64,000 bases of DNA, from assembly GCA_001305115.1 (NCBI GenBank), contig BCAA01000004.1:1-64000 (forward strand), written 5' to 3'. This DNA is from Clostridia bacterium UC5.1-1E11. GTDB taxonomy: Bacteria > Bacillota > Clostridia > Oscillospirales > Acutalibacteraceae. A program made the translations under genes and the position numbers. This document shows, piece after piece, positions 9,239 to 18,513 of the stretch; position 1 is the first letter of the stretch; the number at the start of each line of letters is the position of its first letter. The notes under the pieces are model-generated. The model did not search any database and was not told where the DNA came from. It saw only the letters and a program-made list of their open reading frames with translations.

Positions 9239-11110
9239 TCAGTCTCGGAGATAGCAGACCCATGCTGTGCCGTCTTTCTCGGTCACAAGCTTGTCCCCGA
9301 TACGGCTCTTTGCCGTTCTCATGGTGCGTGAGGAAATCCCACGCTCATTGACTGCCTTTTCCAGCTCTGCGCTCGGCATACGCTTTCCGTCTGCAAGCAG
9401 TTCCAGAATGAGCATTTGCGCCTGTGCGGTCTTGCTCTCGGTCTTTGCGGTGTCTGTCCCGGCAAGAAGCTCGTCTGCGGTAATGTCATAAGCCCCTATC
9501 CACTCAAAGCCTTTCTCGTCTCCCAGAGAAAAGGCAAGGGACTGTCCGGGCGGCGCAAGGGAACTTTTCTCATGGATAAGCACCCTCGTTGTGGGGCTGT
9601 CCTTCAGCTTGCCGATAAAAAGCAGACTGCGGACTGCCGCCGTAATGTCGATAGACCCCAATCCCCGGTAGGTGCTTTGCGTTCCTGCGGCTTTGTTCAG
9701 GTGTCCGATCAGCACGATAGCGCACCCGGTAGCCTGTGCAATGTCTCCCAGACTGCGGAATATCGGGCGCACCTCGTTTGCCCTGTTCATGTCCACATCT
9801 ACGCCCAGAAACGCCTGTACCGGGTCAATGATAACAAGCCTTGCGTTGTTCTCCCGGATTGCCCTTGCTATGCGCTCATCGGCAAGGGTCAGCGGTGTGT
9901 CCCTATCGTCAATGACAAGCACTCTTTCAAGGTCTGCTTCCGCTTCCATCAGTCGGGGCTTGACGGTATCGCCCAGACCGTCCTCTGCGGTCTGGTAGAT
10001 GATGTTGAAAGGCTCAAGGGTCTCCATACTGGGTAAAGGCTTTCGGTTGGTGCAAGCCGCCGCAAGACGCATGGCAAAGTAGGTCTTGCCCTCGCCGGGG
10101 TTGCCCTGTATGATGGTCAGCTTTCCAAAGGGAATATACGGAAACCATAACCAATCCACGCTCGTCAGCTCCACATCTGCCATACGGAGCATGGGGACAG
10201 GCTGGGCAGTGGGCAGCTCTCGCAGCGTGATTGTTTCCGCTATAAATTTGCGGCTCGGAATGTCCCCTTGCTGACGGAGAACATCGTTCCAGTCTTTCCT
10301 TGCCGGGACAAGGCGAATGACGGCGATCTCGCTGGGAATGGACTGTGCCAGTCGGGTACAGGCTTCGCTTCCTGCGGTGTCGCTGTCAAGGCAGAGGAAT
10401 ACTTTTTGGGTGTCCTTGCGTTCAGAAAGAAAACGGTCAAGGGCTTTTCCCGAAACGCCGCCCAGGGCAAGATAGCTCCTTGTCTGCCAGTCCTGCGGAT
10501 AAAGGCAGATGAACGATAACAGGTCAATCGGCGCTTCAAAGACAAAGAGCTGATTGCCATTACCCTCGTGTCGGAACGGATAGGATTTGTCAGACCCGGC
10601 AATGTCCTGTCTGAATGGGTCTGCCGTTCCTCGCACATGGGCGTATCTCGGCGTACCGCTTCGGTCTCTGCCGACAAACACAACATTGTGCCGCTTTGCG
10701 TCCTCGTAAATATCCCCGGAAAGAAGAAAAGCCTCAACAAGCGTCTTGTTGAGACCTCGGCTTTCTGTGAGATATTGGATTGCTCTGTCGGCTGTCCTGT
10801 TGTGCAAGGGCAAGTGAAACGCTGTGGGCGGTGCTGTGCTGGCTTCGCTCTGTCCCTCACCGCTTTCACCGGTTAAGAGCTGGACAGCTTCGGGAAAGGA
10901 CTTGCCGTAAAACTCCATGACAAAATCAATGGGATAGCCGCCCTTGCTCTGGCTGTGGCGAAACCACTTGTTTCCCCGGACGGTCAGACTGTCATGTTCT
11001 TTCCAGCGGTATTCTCGTCCGCTTTTTATCAGTGTCTCTCCCTGTGTGCGGAGAAAATCTTCCAGACTGACGGCATTTGCCCGGTCAATCTGTGCTTGGG
11101 TGTAATTCAT
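9239..11110 (-). CDS. Primase-helicase fusion (Toprim/zinc-ribbon N-terminus plus RepA-like AAA ATPase)
   Basis: A 623-residue cytoplasmic replication protein. The N-terminal half resembles DUF3991/CHC2-Toprim primases (FRHSQSKGGYPIDF..., CLDSDTAGSEA for the Toprim acidic motif near residue 245). The C-terminal half is a RecA-fold ATPase with Walker A GNPGEGKTY (about 338), Walker B LVIIDP (about 430) and a VLIGHLNK segment. It overlaps the relaxase stop by 4 bases (ATGA), so the two are translationally coupled. It probably lets the element replicate transiently after transfer (inference). Confidence 0.8.
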   Translation of the reverse strand: MNYTQAQIDRANAVSLEDFLRTQGETLIKSGREYRWKEHDSLTVRGNKWFRHSQSKGGYPIDFVMEFYGKSFPEAVQLLTGESGEGQSEASTAPPTAFHLPLHNRTADRAIQYLTESRGLNKTLVEAFLLSGDIYEDAKRHNVVFVGRDRSGTPRYAHVRGTADPFRQDIAGSDKSYPFRHEGNGNQLFVFEAPIDLLSFICLYPQDWQTRSYLALGGVSGKALDRFLSERKDTQKVFLCLDSDTAGSEACTRLAQSIPSEIAVIRLVPARKDWNDVLRQQGDIPSRKFIAETITLRELPTAQPVPMLRMADVELTSVDWLWFPYIPFGKLTIIQGNPGEGKTYFAMRLAAACTNRKPLPSMETLEPFNIIYQTAEDGLGDTVKPRLMEAEADLERVLVIDDRDTPLTLADERIARAIRENNARLVIIDPVQAFLGVDVDMNRANEVRPIFRSLGDIAQATGCAIVLIGHLNKAAGTQSTYRGLGSIDITAAVRSLLFIGKLKDSPTTRVLIHEKSSLAPPGQSLAFSLGDEKGFEWIGAYDITADELLAGTDTAKTESKTAQAQMLILELLADGKRMPSAELEKAVNERGISSRTMRTAKSRIGDKLVTEKDGTAWVCYLRD

Positions 11111-12603
11111 CGGGATAGTTCCTCCTTTTTCTGTCGTGTTTGGGGTCGATTTTGGAGCTTTTGTTCCTCTGTACGCTCGTTAAATCGGGCGGCAGTATCT
11201 ACGCATGACTTGACCTTCCAAAGGCGGTGTAAATCGTCTCTGACAGCCTTAAACTCGCCGTAGGTGCTTTCGTGCGCCTGTTCCAGCTCGTCATACTCGT
11301 CGGACAGTTTTTTCATATCCACCTTGCCGTCCGGGAACTCCCCGGTCAGCTTTCGTCTGGCGGCGTAGAACTGTATCAGTTCCGCTTCATGCTCTGCCTT
11401 GTACTTGGCTCTGGGATTCTCAAACTTGATTTTCTGCAAGCCGTCATAGACAGGCTTCAAGCTCTGGAAAGCAGCGGAGCTGTCATAGAGCCGCTTAATC
11501 GCTTTCATTCGGGCGGTCTGCTCGTCCAGCGTTTTCTTCAAGCTCTCGGTGGCAGCACTGTGTTCGCTGACACGGCGTTCCAAATCCTCAAGGGAGTAAA
11601 TGCCGTTTGCCCGGAGATAATTGAAAGTATCGTTCATCTCCTTTAGGTTGCTGATTTTACCTTTCTGGGAATACGCCCCGGCGTTGCGGCTGGTGTAATA
11701 GGCGTTCAGCAGAGAAACAAGGTCGGGTGCCTGCGGCTTGGCAAGCTCTGCTTTTGCTTCGGCAATCCAATCAAACAGGAGAGTGATTTTCTTCTTGATG
11801 TCACGGATAACGGCATTGGTGGCTTTGATCCAGCGGTTGAACTCGCCTTTCTCGGTGCGTATGCCTTTCTTCTCCATTGCCCGGACGGTTGCGCCCTCGT
11901 GGACGGTGGGAAGAAGCTCCACGCCCTGACGCTCATAGCTTCGGTGGTCGATACGAACGTCAAGCCCCTTTCCCGCAAACTTGCCATTGCATAGCTCCGC
12001 CCATGTCTGCCGCCAGTATTCCAGCGTTTCGGGACTGCCCCAGTCGGTAGTGGGAACGGCGTTGAACACAAACTTTCCGTCTGCGTCTCGGATGCGGTTG
12101 CCGTCTTCGTCCAGCTCATACACCCGGCGTTGCTTTAGTCCCCATTTGCCGTTCTGCTCGATGGGGCGGATGGGGCAAAGCACATGAAAATGCGGGTTTG
12201 GTATGCCGCCGTCCTCCCGGTCTGGCTGGTGTACGGCGAAGTCAACTACCATGCCACGGCTCACAAAGTTCTCCAATAAAAATCGCCTTGCAAGAGCGAT
12301 GTTTTCCTCAAGGGAAAATTCATTCTGCAAGGCAATGTCAAAGCTGTATGCAAGCTGGGCGTTCTTTCCACGCTCGGCTTTTTCCACGGCGTTCCATAGG
12401 GTCTGGCGGTCTGCGTATTCTGGCGGTGCATGGGACGGCAAGAGAATGTCAGAGCAGATCACGCCGCCCTTGCGGGTGTAGTCGCTGTATTCGCCGTAAT
12501 ACTCGCTATACAATCGCTCCCCGGCTCGGTAGGCAGCAGAAGCGATAGCGGACTGTCCTGCGCTTCGCTTAGTCTGCGTGACACTCAGATGAAATAGTGC
12601 CAT
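11107..12603 (-). CDS. MobQ/MobA-MobL family relaxase
   Basis: A 498-residue nicking enzyme that starts conjugative mobilization. The N-terminus has the MobA/MobL signature (SVTQTKRSAGQSAIASAAYR), and the metal-binding histidines sit in PNPHFHVLCPIRP near residue 165. Residues ~290-498 are charged and coiled-coil-like, which is common in MobQ relaxases. The start at 12603 has aaggag upstream. Its matching oriT is probably the RSF1010-like site at 13796-13829. The element has no type IV secretion genes, so it must use the machinery of a co-resident conjugative element. Confidence 0.9.
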   Translation of the reverse strand: MALFHLSVTQTKRSAGQSAIASAAYRAGERLYSEYYGEYSDYTRKGGVICSDILLPSHAPPEYADRQTLWNAVEKAERGKNAQLAYSFDIALQNEFSLEENIALARRFLLENFVSRGMVVDFAVHQPDREDGGIPNPHFHVLCPIRPIEQNGKWGLKQRRVYELDEDGNRIRDADGKFVFNAVPTTDWGSPETLEYWRQTWAELCNGKFAGKGLDVRIDHRSYERQGVELLPTVHEGATVRAMEKKGIRTEKGEFNRWIKATNAVIRDIKKKITLLFDWIAEAKAELAKPQAPDLVSLLNAYYTSRNAGAYSQKGKISNLKEMNDTFNYLRANGIYSLEDLERRVSEHSAATESLKKTLDEQTARMKAIKRLYDSSAAFQSLKPVYDGLQKIKFENPRAKYKAEHEAELIQFYAARRKLTGEFPDGKVDMKKLSDEYDELEQAHESTYGEFKAVRDDLHRLWKVKSCVDTAARFNERTEEQKLQNRPQTRQKKEELSR

Positions 12604-12928
12604 CGGCTTTCAACTCCTTTCCTCCGTTCGCTTTGTTGATGTGGGTAATCGCCATGTGACGGACGGCTCGCTGGACTTCGGACAGAGAAAAGATGTGTTC
12701 CATCAGCTCTGTCATTTCGGTGCGTGTGAGATCTTTGAACTCCGGGGCAAGGCTCTCAATCGTGCCGCCCAGATTGCAAAGACGGTGGGTGCGCTTTTGT
12801 CTCTCGCCTTTCTCCAGATACTTCTTTCTGTTCTCCAGACGCTCCAGCTTGTGCTGTTCCTGTGCAAGCTGTGTCTCGACCTGTTCCTTTTCGGCTCGGA
12901 GCTGTTCAAGGTTTTTCGGTTTTGCCAT
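12569..12928 (-). CDS. DUF3847 family protein
   Basis: A 119-residue, mostly helical protein beginning MAKPKNLEQLRAEKEQ, with a long heptad-like N-terminal half, as in DUF3847 proteins found immediately upstream of MobQ relaxases. The start at 12928 follows aaggaggt; it overlaps the relaxase start by 35 bases. It may be an accessory relaxosome protein, but that is only inferred from position. Confidence 0.75.
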   Translation of the reverse strand: MAKPKNLEQLRAEKEQVETQLAQEQHKLERLENRKKYLEKGERQKRTHRLCNLGGTIESLAPEFKDLTRTEMTELMEHIFSLSEVQRAVRHMAITHINKANGGKELKADGTISSECHAD

Positions 12929-13055
12929 TTTTCGTGACCTCCTTTTTTGAAAATGGGGATAAAAAAAGACCGTCAACTTTTCGCAGATTGCGACCAGTCA
13001 ACGGTCAGTTTTTCGGTATTCAGTTGTTGTGTTCAGTTCGGTAAATTGAAGTTGG

Positions 13056-13580
13056 TCAAAGTTGTTGGCGAAGATATTCCACAACATTTCCATTCGTATC
13101 ATAGAAACAGATGTTTCCTACATTGAGGGGCAGGACAATGGCGAAAGGCTTGCCACTATCAATATCAATCACCTGAATGCCGTTGCCATCATCTACTTCA
13201 AGTCGAACAATATTTTGGGTATTCATTGAGATAAATGCCCTTTCGTTATTTCCCTCAACAACAAACTCTGCAATGTAATCATCAACCTCAACTATATCTC
13301 CACCACCACGGAAGAAATATCCAAAAGACAAGCCAGGGCGATTTACATAGACAGAAAAAGTGTGGTCTGTCTTGTCCTGTGGGTAAGAAATAAATGCAGC
13401 CATTGTGTCGGAAATGCTTCCATCAACAATCCAATCATCCAAAATTTTTTGAGATTGGCGAATGTCTGCTTCTAAACTGTTTGCGGTTTTACCAATGTCA
13501 TTGTTTGCATAAAGGAAACCGAAAACCAACACACAAGCCAAAATAACACCCAAGAGGATTATGGGTAATTTCTTTTTCAT
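13056..13580 (-). CDS. Membrane-anchored hypothetical protein (element cargo)
   Basis: A 174-residue protein with a basic start (MKKK), one hydrophobic segment (about 5-24, containing LAC) and a soluble extracytoplasmic domain. The start at 13580 has aaggagtg upstream. The LAC could be a lipobox, but hydrophobic residues continue after it, so a simple N-terminal anchor is more likely. The domain is rich in acidic residues and beta-type sequence; I recognise no family. It lies between the oriT and the relaxase genes. Confidence 0.6.
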   Translation of the reverse strand: MKKKLPIILLGVILACVLVFGFLYANNDIGKTANSLEADIRQSQKILDDWIVDGSISDTMAAFISYPQDKTDHTFSVYVNRPGLSFGYFFRGGGDIVEVDDYIAEFVVEGNNERAFISMNTQNIVRLEVDDGNGIQVIDIDSGKPFAIVLPLNVGNICFYDTNGNVVEYLRQQL

Positions 13581-13795
13581 AGAATCACACTCCTTTATCA
13601 AATTAAGATTCTTGATTTTCAAACTTGCTGGCGGCGAACGGTTTGTCAAAACCGTTTGTGGACGGCAAGTCCACAGGGGATAGCCGCTTTAGCGGCGCAA
13701 GGGGGTGTAGCCACCTTGACGGAACGAAGTGACGCAACATTCTCGGTCATGCAGTTTTCTTCTGCTGACGGAGAATGAAGCTCCGCAGGACGCAC

Positions 13796-13829
13796 TACTC
13801 TCGACAGAGAGTATAGAAGTGCGCCCTTA
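13796..13829. other. oriT: Origin of transfer (oriT), RSF1010/MobQ type
   Basis: An inverted repeat (arms TACTCTC and GAGAGTA around GACA, 13796-13813) is followed by AAGTGCGCCCT (13817-13827). The same arrangement, a small inverted repeat followed by this nick-region core, is known from the IncQ plasmid RSF1010/R1162, where the relaxase cuts after the CCCT. A MobQ relaxase is encoded 1.2 kb away. The predicted nick is after position 13827 on the plus strand. The sequence 13660-13795 between the cargo gene and this site is noncoding and has further short dyads (GCCGCTTTAGCGGC). Confidence 0.7.
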
Positions 13830-13846
13830 GAGTTCTAAGGGTATTT

Positions 13847-15380
13847 TTAGATAATTGGGAATGTTTCTTTGTCAAACTGCGTAACATTGAACACGATACG
13901 CCACTCGACATCATCACCAACCGGTTCAAAGTGCAGAGCAGAACAAGCAGCATGAAGTTTTTCTTGTGAATTTGTTCCATATATAACTGCTGTCGGACCA
14001 TCTGCACCACCAATAACACCAACAACAAAACAGGAACTACTGCCAACTGGACGGAACGAATGATCGTCTGGTGTAACTTCTATCGGTCTATCGCCTTCAT
14101 CACAATCAAAAACCGAAATGTTCTCCATCGGTTCAGGGGTAAGTGTATAACTCATGGCAATATAATGTGTCGGATAAATCCAGCGATCAGAACCAAAACT
14201 ATTTTGAGGAACTGTCTGCTGTTCTATTTCCTGCACGGTCAGTGTATGGGTTATTCCGCTAACAGGATGGGAAAACATAAATGAATCTCCGGGTGCGTGA
14301 ACTTTGAAATGTGAGCCTGGAACTTGTCCTGGTTGCTGCTCCATTGTAAGAAAAAGTTTATTGATTTCAGGGTGATGCTTGGTTCCCCAAGGAAATACGT
14401 CTCTGCATATGACCCAGCCATAAGTACTATCCAGCCCATAATGGTCGATTGCCCATTTTGCTTCCAACTCATTGATAACGCCATCTGGCAGACAAGGATT
14501 AAAGCTCACAGCGCAGCCATGGGTTGTCTGTAATATTTTCTCGTTTAACTTCAAGCAAGGTTTGAAGTTAAAACAAAGTGGGTTTTCCCATTCCATCTGC
14601 ATCTGTTGCTCACGGGTAAAATTTTCACATGAGTCATTTTCCCAGTCCAGATTCCATTTTTTCATGAAGTCACGGATGCTTTCTGAATCAACTCGCATAC
14701 AAAAATCAACGACAAGTCCTTTGCTACATGAATAAGCTGCCGGAATTACCCAATGATATCCGGCCCAATCGAATTGTTTATCCAGCTTGATCTCTTTTCC
14801 GGCACGGTCTTTACCTCGATGTCCCCAGAAATCTCCATCAAAGTAGACCTTCCATTCAGGGGCAACCAATTCTGCTTCTGAAGTCATATCATTATCGTAA
14901 TAATCTTCTGTGTATTTAATCTGACTGTAATCAAAGGAAGATTGCAGGTTTTTGATATATGTCCACGGTTGTTCCATAGGCAACAAATTCATCTTCTCTG
15001 AAATTTCCGATAAAGTTTGCTGTTGTTCCTGGGTTGTAGGGTTTTCATTGAGAAAGGCTTCAAACTGTGCTTCGTTCCACATCCACGCTTGTTCCACTGC
15101 CGCCACATCACCACAAGCCAGTATAAGCCGCAGAAAGTCGGTAAAATTTTCAGCTACTGGATGAACATAATCAGGAGAAGTATTCATGGGGCTGACAGAG
15201 AAAACCATCTCTCCAAATCCACGAATGAAACAGAAGTGGATACCATCTATCCCCTGCCCATCCAAAAACCGATGCCCCTTTTGGGGTACAAAAATAATTT
15301 GTATTATCCTCACGGAGTTCAACTCCCACAGGACTTAAATCGACACCCCGCTGTAAAAATTTTTTCAAAATTGTATTCAT
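13847..15380 (-). CDS. Hypothetical cargo protein with a GGADGPT motif (one-base break)
   Basis: A soluble protein of ~510 residues, rich in Trp and aromatic residues. The start is ATG 15380; the first ~45 residues are in one frame and join the rest if the G4 run near 15256 is read as G3 (the shared segment becomes GWAGIDGIHF). A C-terminal stretch VIGGADGPTAV resembles the GADGPT signature of sodium-translocating decarboxylase beta subunits, but no membrane segments surround it. I recognise no family for the main body. It occupies the cargo position of the element where Tn4451 has catP, so a host-benefit or defence role is possible but unproven. Confidence 0.6.
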
Positions 15381-15497
15381 TAAGCATCCCCCCATAAAAT
15401 TAGTGCTATCACGCTCTTGATTGTAGTAAATTTTATCACAAGAGTGTGAATAAATCTACTGGCGAATGCTGAAACCGCCCGAACAGTTTCTTTCTGC

Positions 15498-15796
15498 TCA
15501 GGCGGCTTTCTTCATCCATTTTTCTTTCTTCTGCTGCACTTGTTCATGGGCTTCCTGCTGAACATCAGCCCAGCGGAAAAGCCATACTTGAAGTGACTTT
15601 CACTTTCTTCACATTGGGCGATTGCTGTCTGCGCCCGGAGTTCCTGCACCAGCTCATAGTCCTCTTTGCTGAGCCGCTGGGACAACTGCTCCATGAGCTT
15701 TTCACAGGCTATGACTGCCTTTCGGTATTCCGGTGATGTAGGTACAACTGTCTCGCAGGGATAAAACTCCCCATTATACATGGCTTCCAAAATCAT
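15498..15796 (-). CDS. DUF6809-like small protein (one-base break)
   Basis: A protein of ~99 residues. The N-terminus (AMYNGEFYPCE...SPEYRKA) resembles the DUF6809 family common next to TnpV in clostridial elements. As sequenced it ends at 15512 with an implausible tail; adding a T to the T4 run (minus strand of 15577-15580) yields GFFRWADVQQEAHEQV and an end at 15498. It begins 13 bases after the TnpV stop and is probably co-transcribed. Function unknown. Confidence 0.6.
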
Positions 15797-15809
15797 AGCT
15801 TTACCTCTC

Positions 15810-16187
15810 TCAACAGTAGATTAGTTCCGTCTTGATGATTTCCTCTGCCCGGCAGCGGATGGAGTTCATTGACTGCACCCATAACATCTGATTTTCCGCT
15901 TTCATGGCTTCGGTCACGCCCTCGGCTTTCATCATCTGCCGGATAATCAAGTCCAGCCTGTCTGCCGCCTGCTCGTTCAGATCGGCAACGACGGTGTGGA
16001 GGCTGCCGGACAAAATTAGCTCGTTGTAAAGCATGGGACGGTGCAATTTCAGATAGGACTGGTGCAAGCGTCCCCAATGCCCAATAGGTCGGCGTTCCTC
16101 CGGCAGCTTCAAGTCCGGCACATAGTAGTCGCCCACCAACACATAGTCCATACCGTTCTCATGGATTCTCGGTTTCAACTCTTTCAT
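15810..16187 (-). CDS. tnpV: TnpV family transposon-encoded protein
   Basis: A 125-residue protein with the TnpV signature: YYVPDLKLPEE, GHWGRLHQSYLK, and a C-terminal AENQMLWVQSMN...IRCRAEEII helix. It follows the recombinase by 4 bases, the same order as tnpX-tnpV in Tn4451. Its role is not established; a winged-helix or excision-helper function is sometimes suggested. Confidence 0.85.
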   Translation of the reverse strand: MKELKPRIHENGMDYVLVGDYYVPDLKLPEERRPIGHWGRLHQSYLKLHRPMLYNELILSGSLHTVVADLNEQAADRLDLIIRQMMKAEGVTEAMKAENQMLWVQSMNSIRCRAEEIIKTELIYC

Positions 16188-16191
16188 AAAA

Positions 16192-18069
16192 TCACGCTCC
16201 CTTTCTCGGTCCCAGCTGCGGCAAACTGCTCACCGGGATAAATACCCCTCTGGCAATATCCTCGGTGCGGATTGCCTGTTTTCTGGCTTCAATCTCCGCT
16301 TTTTTCTTGGCTTTCGTGCGCTCCTCATACTCTTTCTGTTTACCATTGGCTTTCCGCTTCAAGTAGTTCTGGTGGAGCCTGTCCTTGCGTTCCTCACGCT
16401 TGCGGATTTCCTCTAATTCCTCCGGGGTAAGCTCCACTTCGCCAAACGCAGGGGGAACGAAACGACCCACGAAATTGAAGTAAATCTCGACCTCCTGTGT
16501 GGTCTGAATACTGCCCTTGCGGTCACGCTCATGCACAAGGATTTTCTCAATAAACTCATTGAGCATGGCAATGGTCAGCTTGTCGAAGTTCTCATACTTG
16601 TCAATCAGAGCGATAAAACGGTCAGCGTCCTTTTCGTGCTTCTCGTAGCTCTTGATAGCCTTTTCCAGATCGGAGATTTCAACGGTAAGCTCGGACTGTT
16701 CCTTTTCGTATTGAGCGTCCAGAGTGGCGTATCTGCTGTCGGACAGCTTTCCTAAAATGTTGTCCTCATAGATTTTGCAGAGCAGGACTTCCAGCTCGGA
16801 AACTCTCTGCTTTGCGGTGGCAAGGCGTGTCCGCTGTTTCTTGACCTCTGCCGTCTGCTGGCTGGACTGCGCTTCCTGCACCACACGGACAAACTCGGCT
16901 CGGTCATGCTTCGCATACTCGGCAATGGCTTTCAGCATTTCAGAGACAAGGGACAGTACCACATCTTCATTGATACGGTGCTGTGTCGTGCAGAGCTTTC
17001 CAACTGGGACTTTGCTGTATTGGGAACAGGTATATTGAGAAATACGCTTGCCGTTGTTGGTGCGGTGGACATACATCTTGCCACCGCAATCGGCGCAATA
17101 GAGCAAGCCCGTGAGGGGAGCCGCTTCGCCCCAGCCGTCTGGGTAGCGTCTGACATTCCCACGGATTTTCTGCACAAGGTCAAAGGTCTGCTGGTCAATG
17201 ATAGGCTCATGGGTATTCTCGAAAATTGTCCATTCGTCCTCCGGGACATAATGGCTTTTCTTGTCCTTGAAGTGCTTTCGGGTCTTGAAGTTGATGGTGT
17301 GTCCCAGATATTCACGCTTTTCAAGAATGTTGCAGATGGTGGAAGAACCCCAGCCGTACACATCTTTGAAGGTCTTATTTTTGTTCACGCCCTCGCCGTG
17401 CCGGGCAAGGTAAGCGGACGGAATGAGGACTTTTTCTTCTTTCAGCTTGCTGGCGATCTGATACGGACCGTAGCCGTCAATCGTCATGGCAAAGATGCGC
17501 TTGACCACCTCGGCGGCTTCGGGGTCAACCAACCATTGGTCTCTGGCTTCGTTCCAAAGATAGCCGTAAATGACCGTGCCTGTGAGGTGCTTGCCGGACT
17601 TGCCTTTGGACTGGAAAGTGGAACGGATTTTACGGCTGGTGTCTCTGGCGTAGTATTCGTTCATAATGTTGCGGAAAGGGGTAAAATCATCGTCCCCTCT
17701 GGCACTGTCCACGCCGTCATTGATGGCGATAAGGCGAACGCCACGCTGACGCAGGATTTCCATAATCTGACCGACTTTCAGATAGTCACGACCCATGCGG
17801 CTCATGTCCTTGATGCACAAATACTCCACATTCCCGGCTTCCACTTCTTTCATCATTGCTAAAAATCCGGGACGGTCAAAGCAAGTACCACTAATGCCAT
17901 CGTCCGTGAAATGGACAATGTTTGTAAAGCCCTGCCGTGCGGCGAACTCCTCCAACATTGCCTTTTGATTGGATATGGAATTGCTCTCACGCTGTTGGTC
18001 ATCATCTTTGCCAAAGTCATCACGGCTCAGTCGTTCGTACAGAGCTGTGATTTTCTCATTTTTTCTCAT
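16192..18069 (-). CDS. Large serine recombinase, TnpX-like
   Basis: A 625-residue site-specific recombinase that excises and inserts the element. The N-terminal resolvase domain has the catalytic serine in ALYERLSRDD (Ser near residue 14) and downstream arginines (IKDMSRMGRDYL). The recombinase domain follows at ~160-290, then a zinc ribbon (CADCGG...C...C near 325-360), a coiled coil (~385-470) and a basic C-terminus. It is somewhat shorter than Tn4451 TnpX (~700). Ribosome site aaaggag. TnpX enzymes act at GA dinucleotides, used here to propose the junctions. Confidence 0.93.
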   Translation of the reverse strand: MRKNEKITALYERLSRDDFGKDDDQQRESNSISNQKAMLEEFAARQGFTNIVHFTDDGISGTCFDRPGFLAMMKEVEAGNVEYLCIKDMSRMGRDYLKVGQIMEILRQRGVRLIAINDGVDSARGDDDFTPFRNIMNEYYARDTSRKIRSTFQSKGKSGKHLTGTVIYGYLWNEARDQWLVDPEAAEVVKRIFAMTIDGYGPYQIASKLKEEKVLIPSAYLARHGEGVNKNKTFKDVYGWGSSTICNILEKREYLGHTINFKTRKHFKDKKSHYVPEDEWTIFENTHEPIIDQQTFDLVQKIRGNVRRYPDGWGEAAPLTGLLYCADCGGKMYVHRTNNGKRISQYTCSQYSKVPVGKLCTTQHRINEDVVLSLVSEMLKAIAEYAKHDRAEFVRVVQEAQSSQQTAEVKKQRTRLATAKQRVSELEVLLCKIYEDNILGKLSDSRYATLDAQYEKEQSELTVEISDLEKAIKSYEKHEKDADRFIALIDKYENFDKLTIAMLNEFIEKILVHERDRKGSIQTTQEVEIYFNFVGRFVPPAFGEVELTPEELEEIRKREERKDRLHQNYLKRKANGKQKEYEERTKAKKKAEIEARKQAIRTEDIARGVFIPVSSLPQLGPRKGA

Positions 18070-18240
18070 AACTTGCGCTCCTTTCTTCGGTTTTAGGTTG
18101 TGTGTTCTAAGAGACTTCCCAACCGCTTGATTAAGAAGTCTTTTAGAGCATACAACACCAATAACAAAGTACAGAATAATTGAAGTAAGTCCGCGCCGTT
18201 TATCCTTACAGGAGCCTAGACGAGTACCTTACGATCAAAG
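18070..18240. other. Right end of the mobilizable element with candidate attachment junction
   Basis: Noncoding DNA upstream of the recombinase containing its promoter. It ends at the second CGATCAAAGG copy (about 18230-18239). The boundary is inferred from that 10-bp match to 8630-8639. Confidence 0.35.
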
Positions 18241-18393
18241 GTGATACCTCAGATACAGCTTTGGAACCTATATTGTTGGAACAATTGCATCGATGGATGC
18301 CAATGATGATAGAACAGAGGAAACGTTCCATGCAGAGTACAGATGAAACAGAAAAAGCACTGAATTGTTCCACAGAAACCGAATGGGGTTGAA
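18240..18393 (+). pseudogene. Possible 3' remnant of a chromosomal gene cut by the element
   Basis: From the right junction an open plus-strand frame runs to TGA at ~18391 with protein-like composition (GDTSDTALEPILLEQLHRW, then MIEQRKRSMQ). It has no start or ribosome site of its own and is followed by a strong terminator, as expected for the tail of a gene. I do not recognise it and could not find a convincing 5' half at 8434-8640. It could also be chance. Confidence 0.25.
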
Positions 18394-18440
18394 GGAGGGA
18401 ATAGGGAACACCGAGATGGCAAACCTATCATCATAAAAAA

Positions 18441-18476
18441 CAACAGCCACCAGAGGAACTCCTCTGGTGGCTGTTG
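18441..18476. terminator. Bidirectional terminator
   Basis: A perfect 17-bp inverted repeat (18441-18457 and 18460-18476), preceded by A-rich sequence, between the fragment above and the rubrerythrin gene on the other strand. Confidence 0.85.
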
Positions 18477-18513
18477 TGCAATAAGAAAGGTACGAACAAA
18501 TCAGACTTACCAA

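Noticed and set aside
13056-13580. Lipoprotein call for the membrane-anchored cargo
   Set aside because: The LAC is followed by more hydrophobic residues, which is unusual for a lipobox; an N-terminal anchor fits better.
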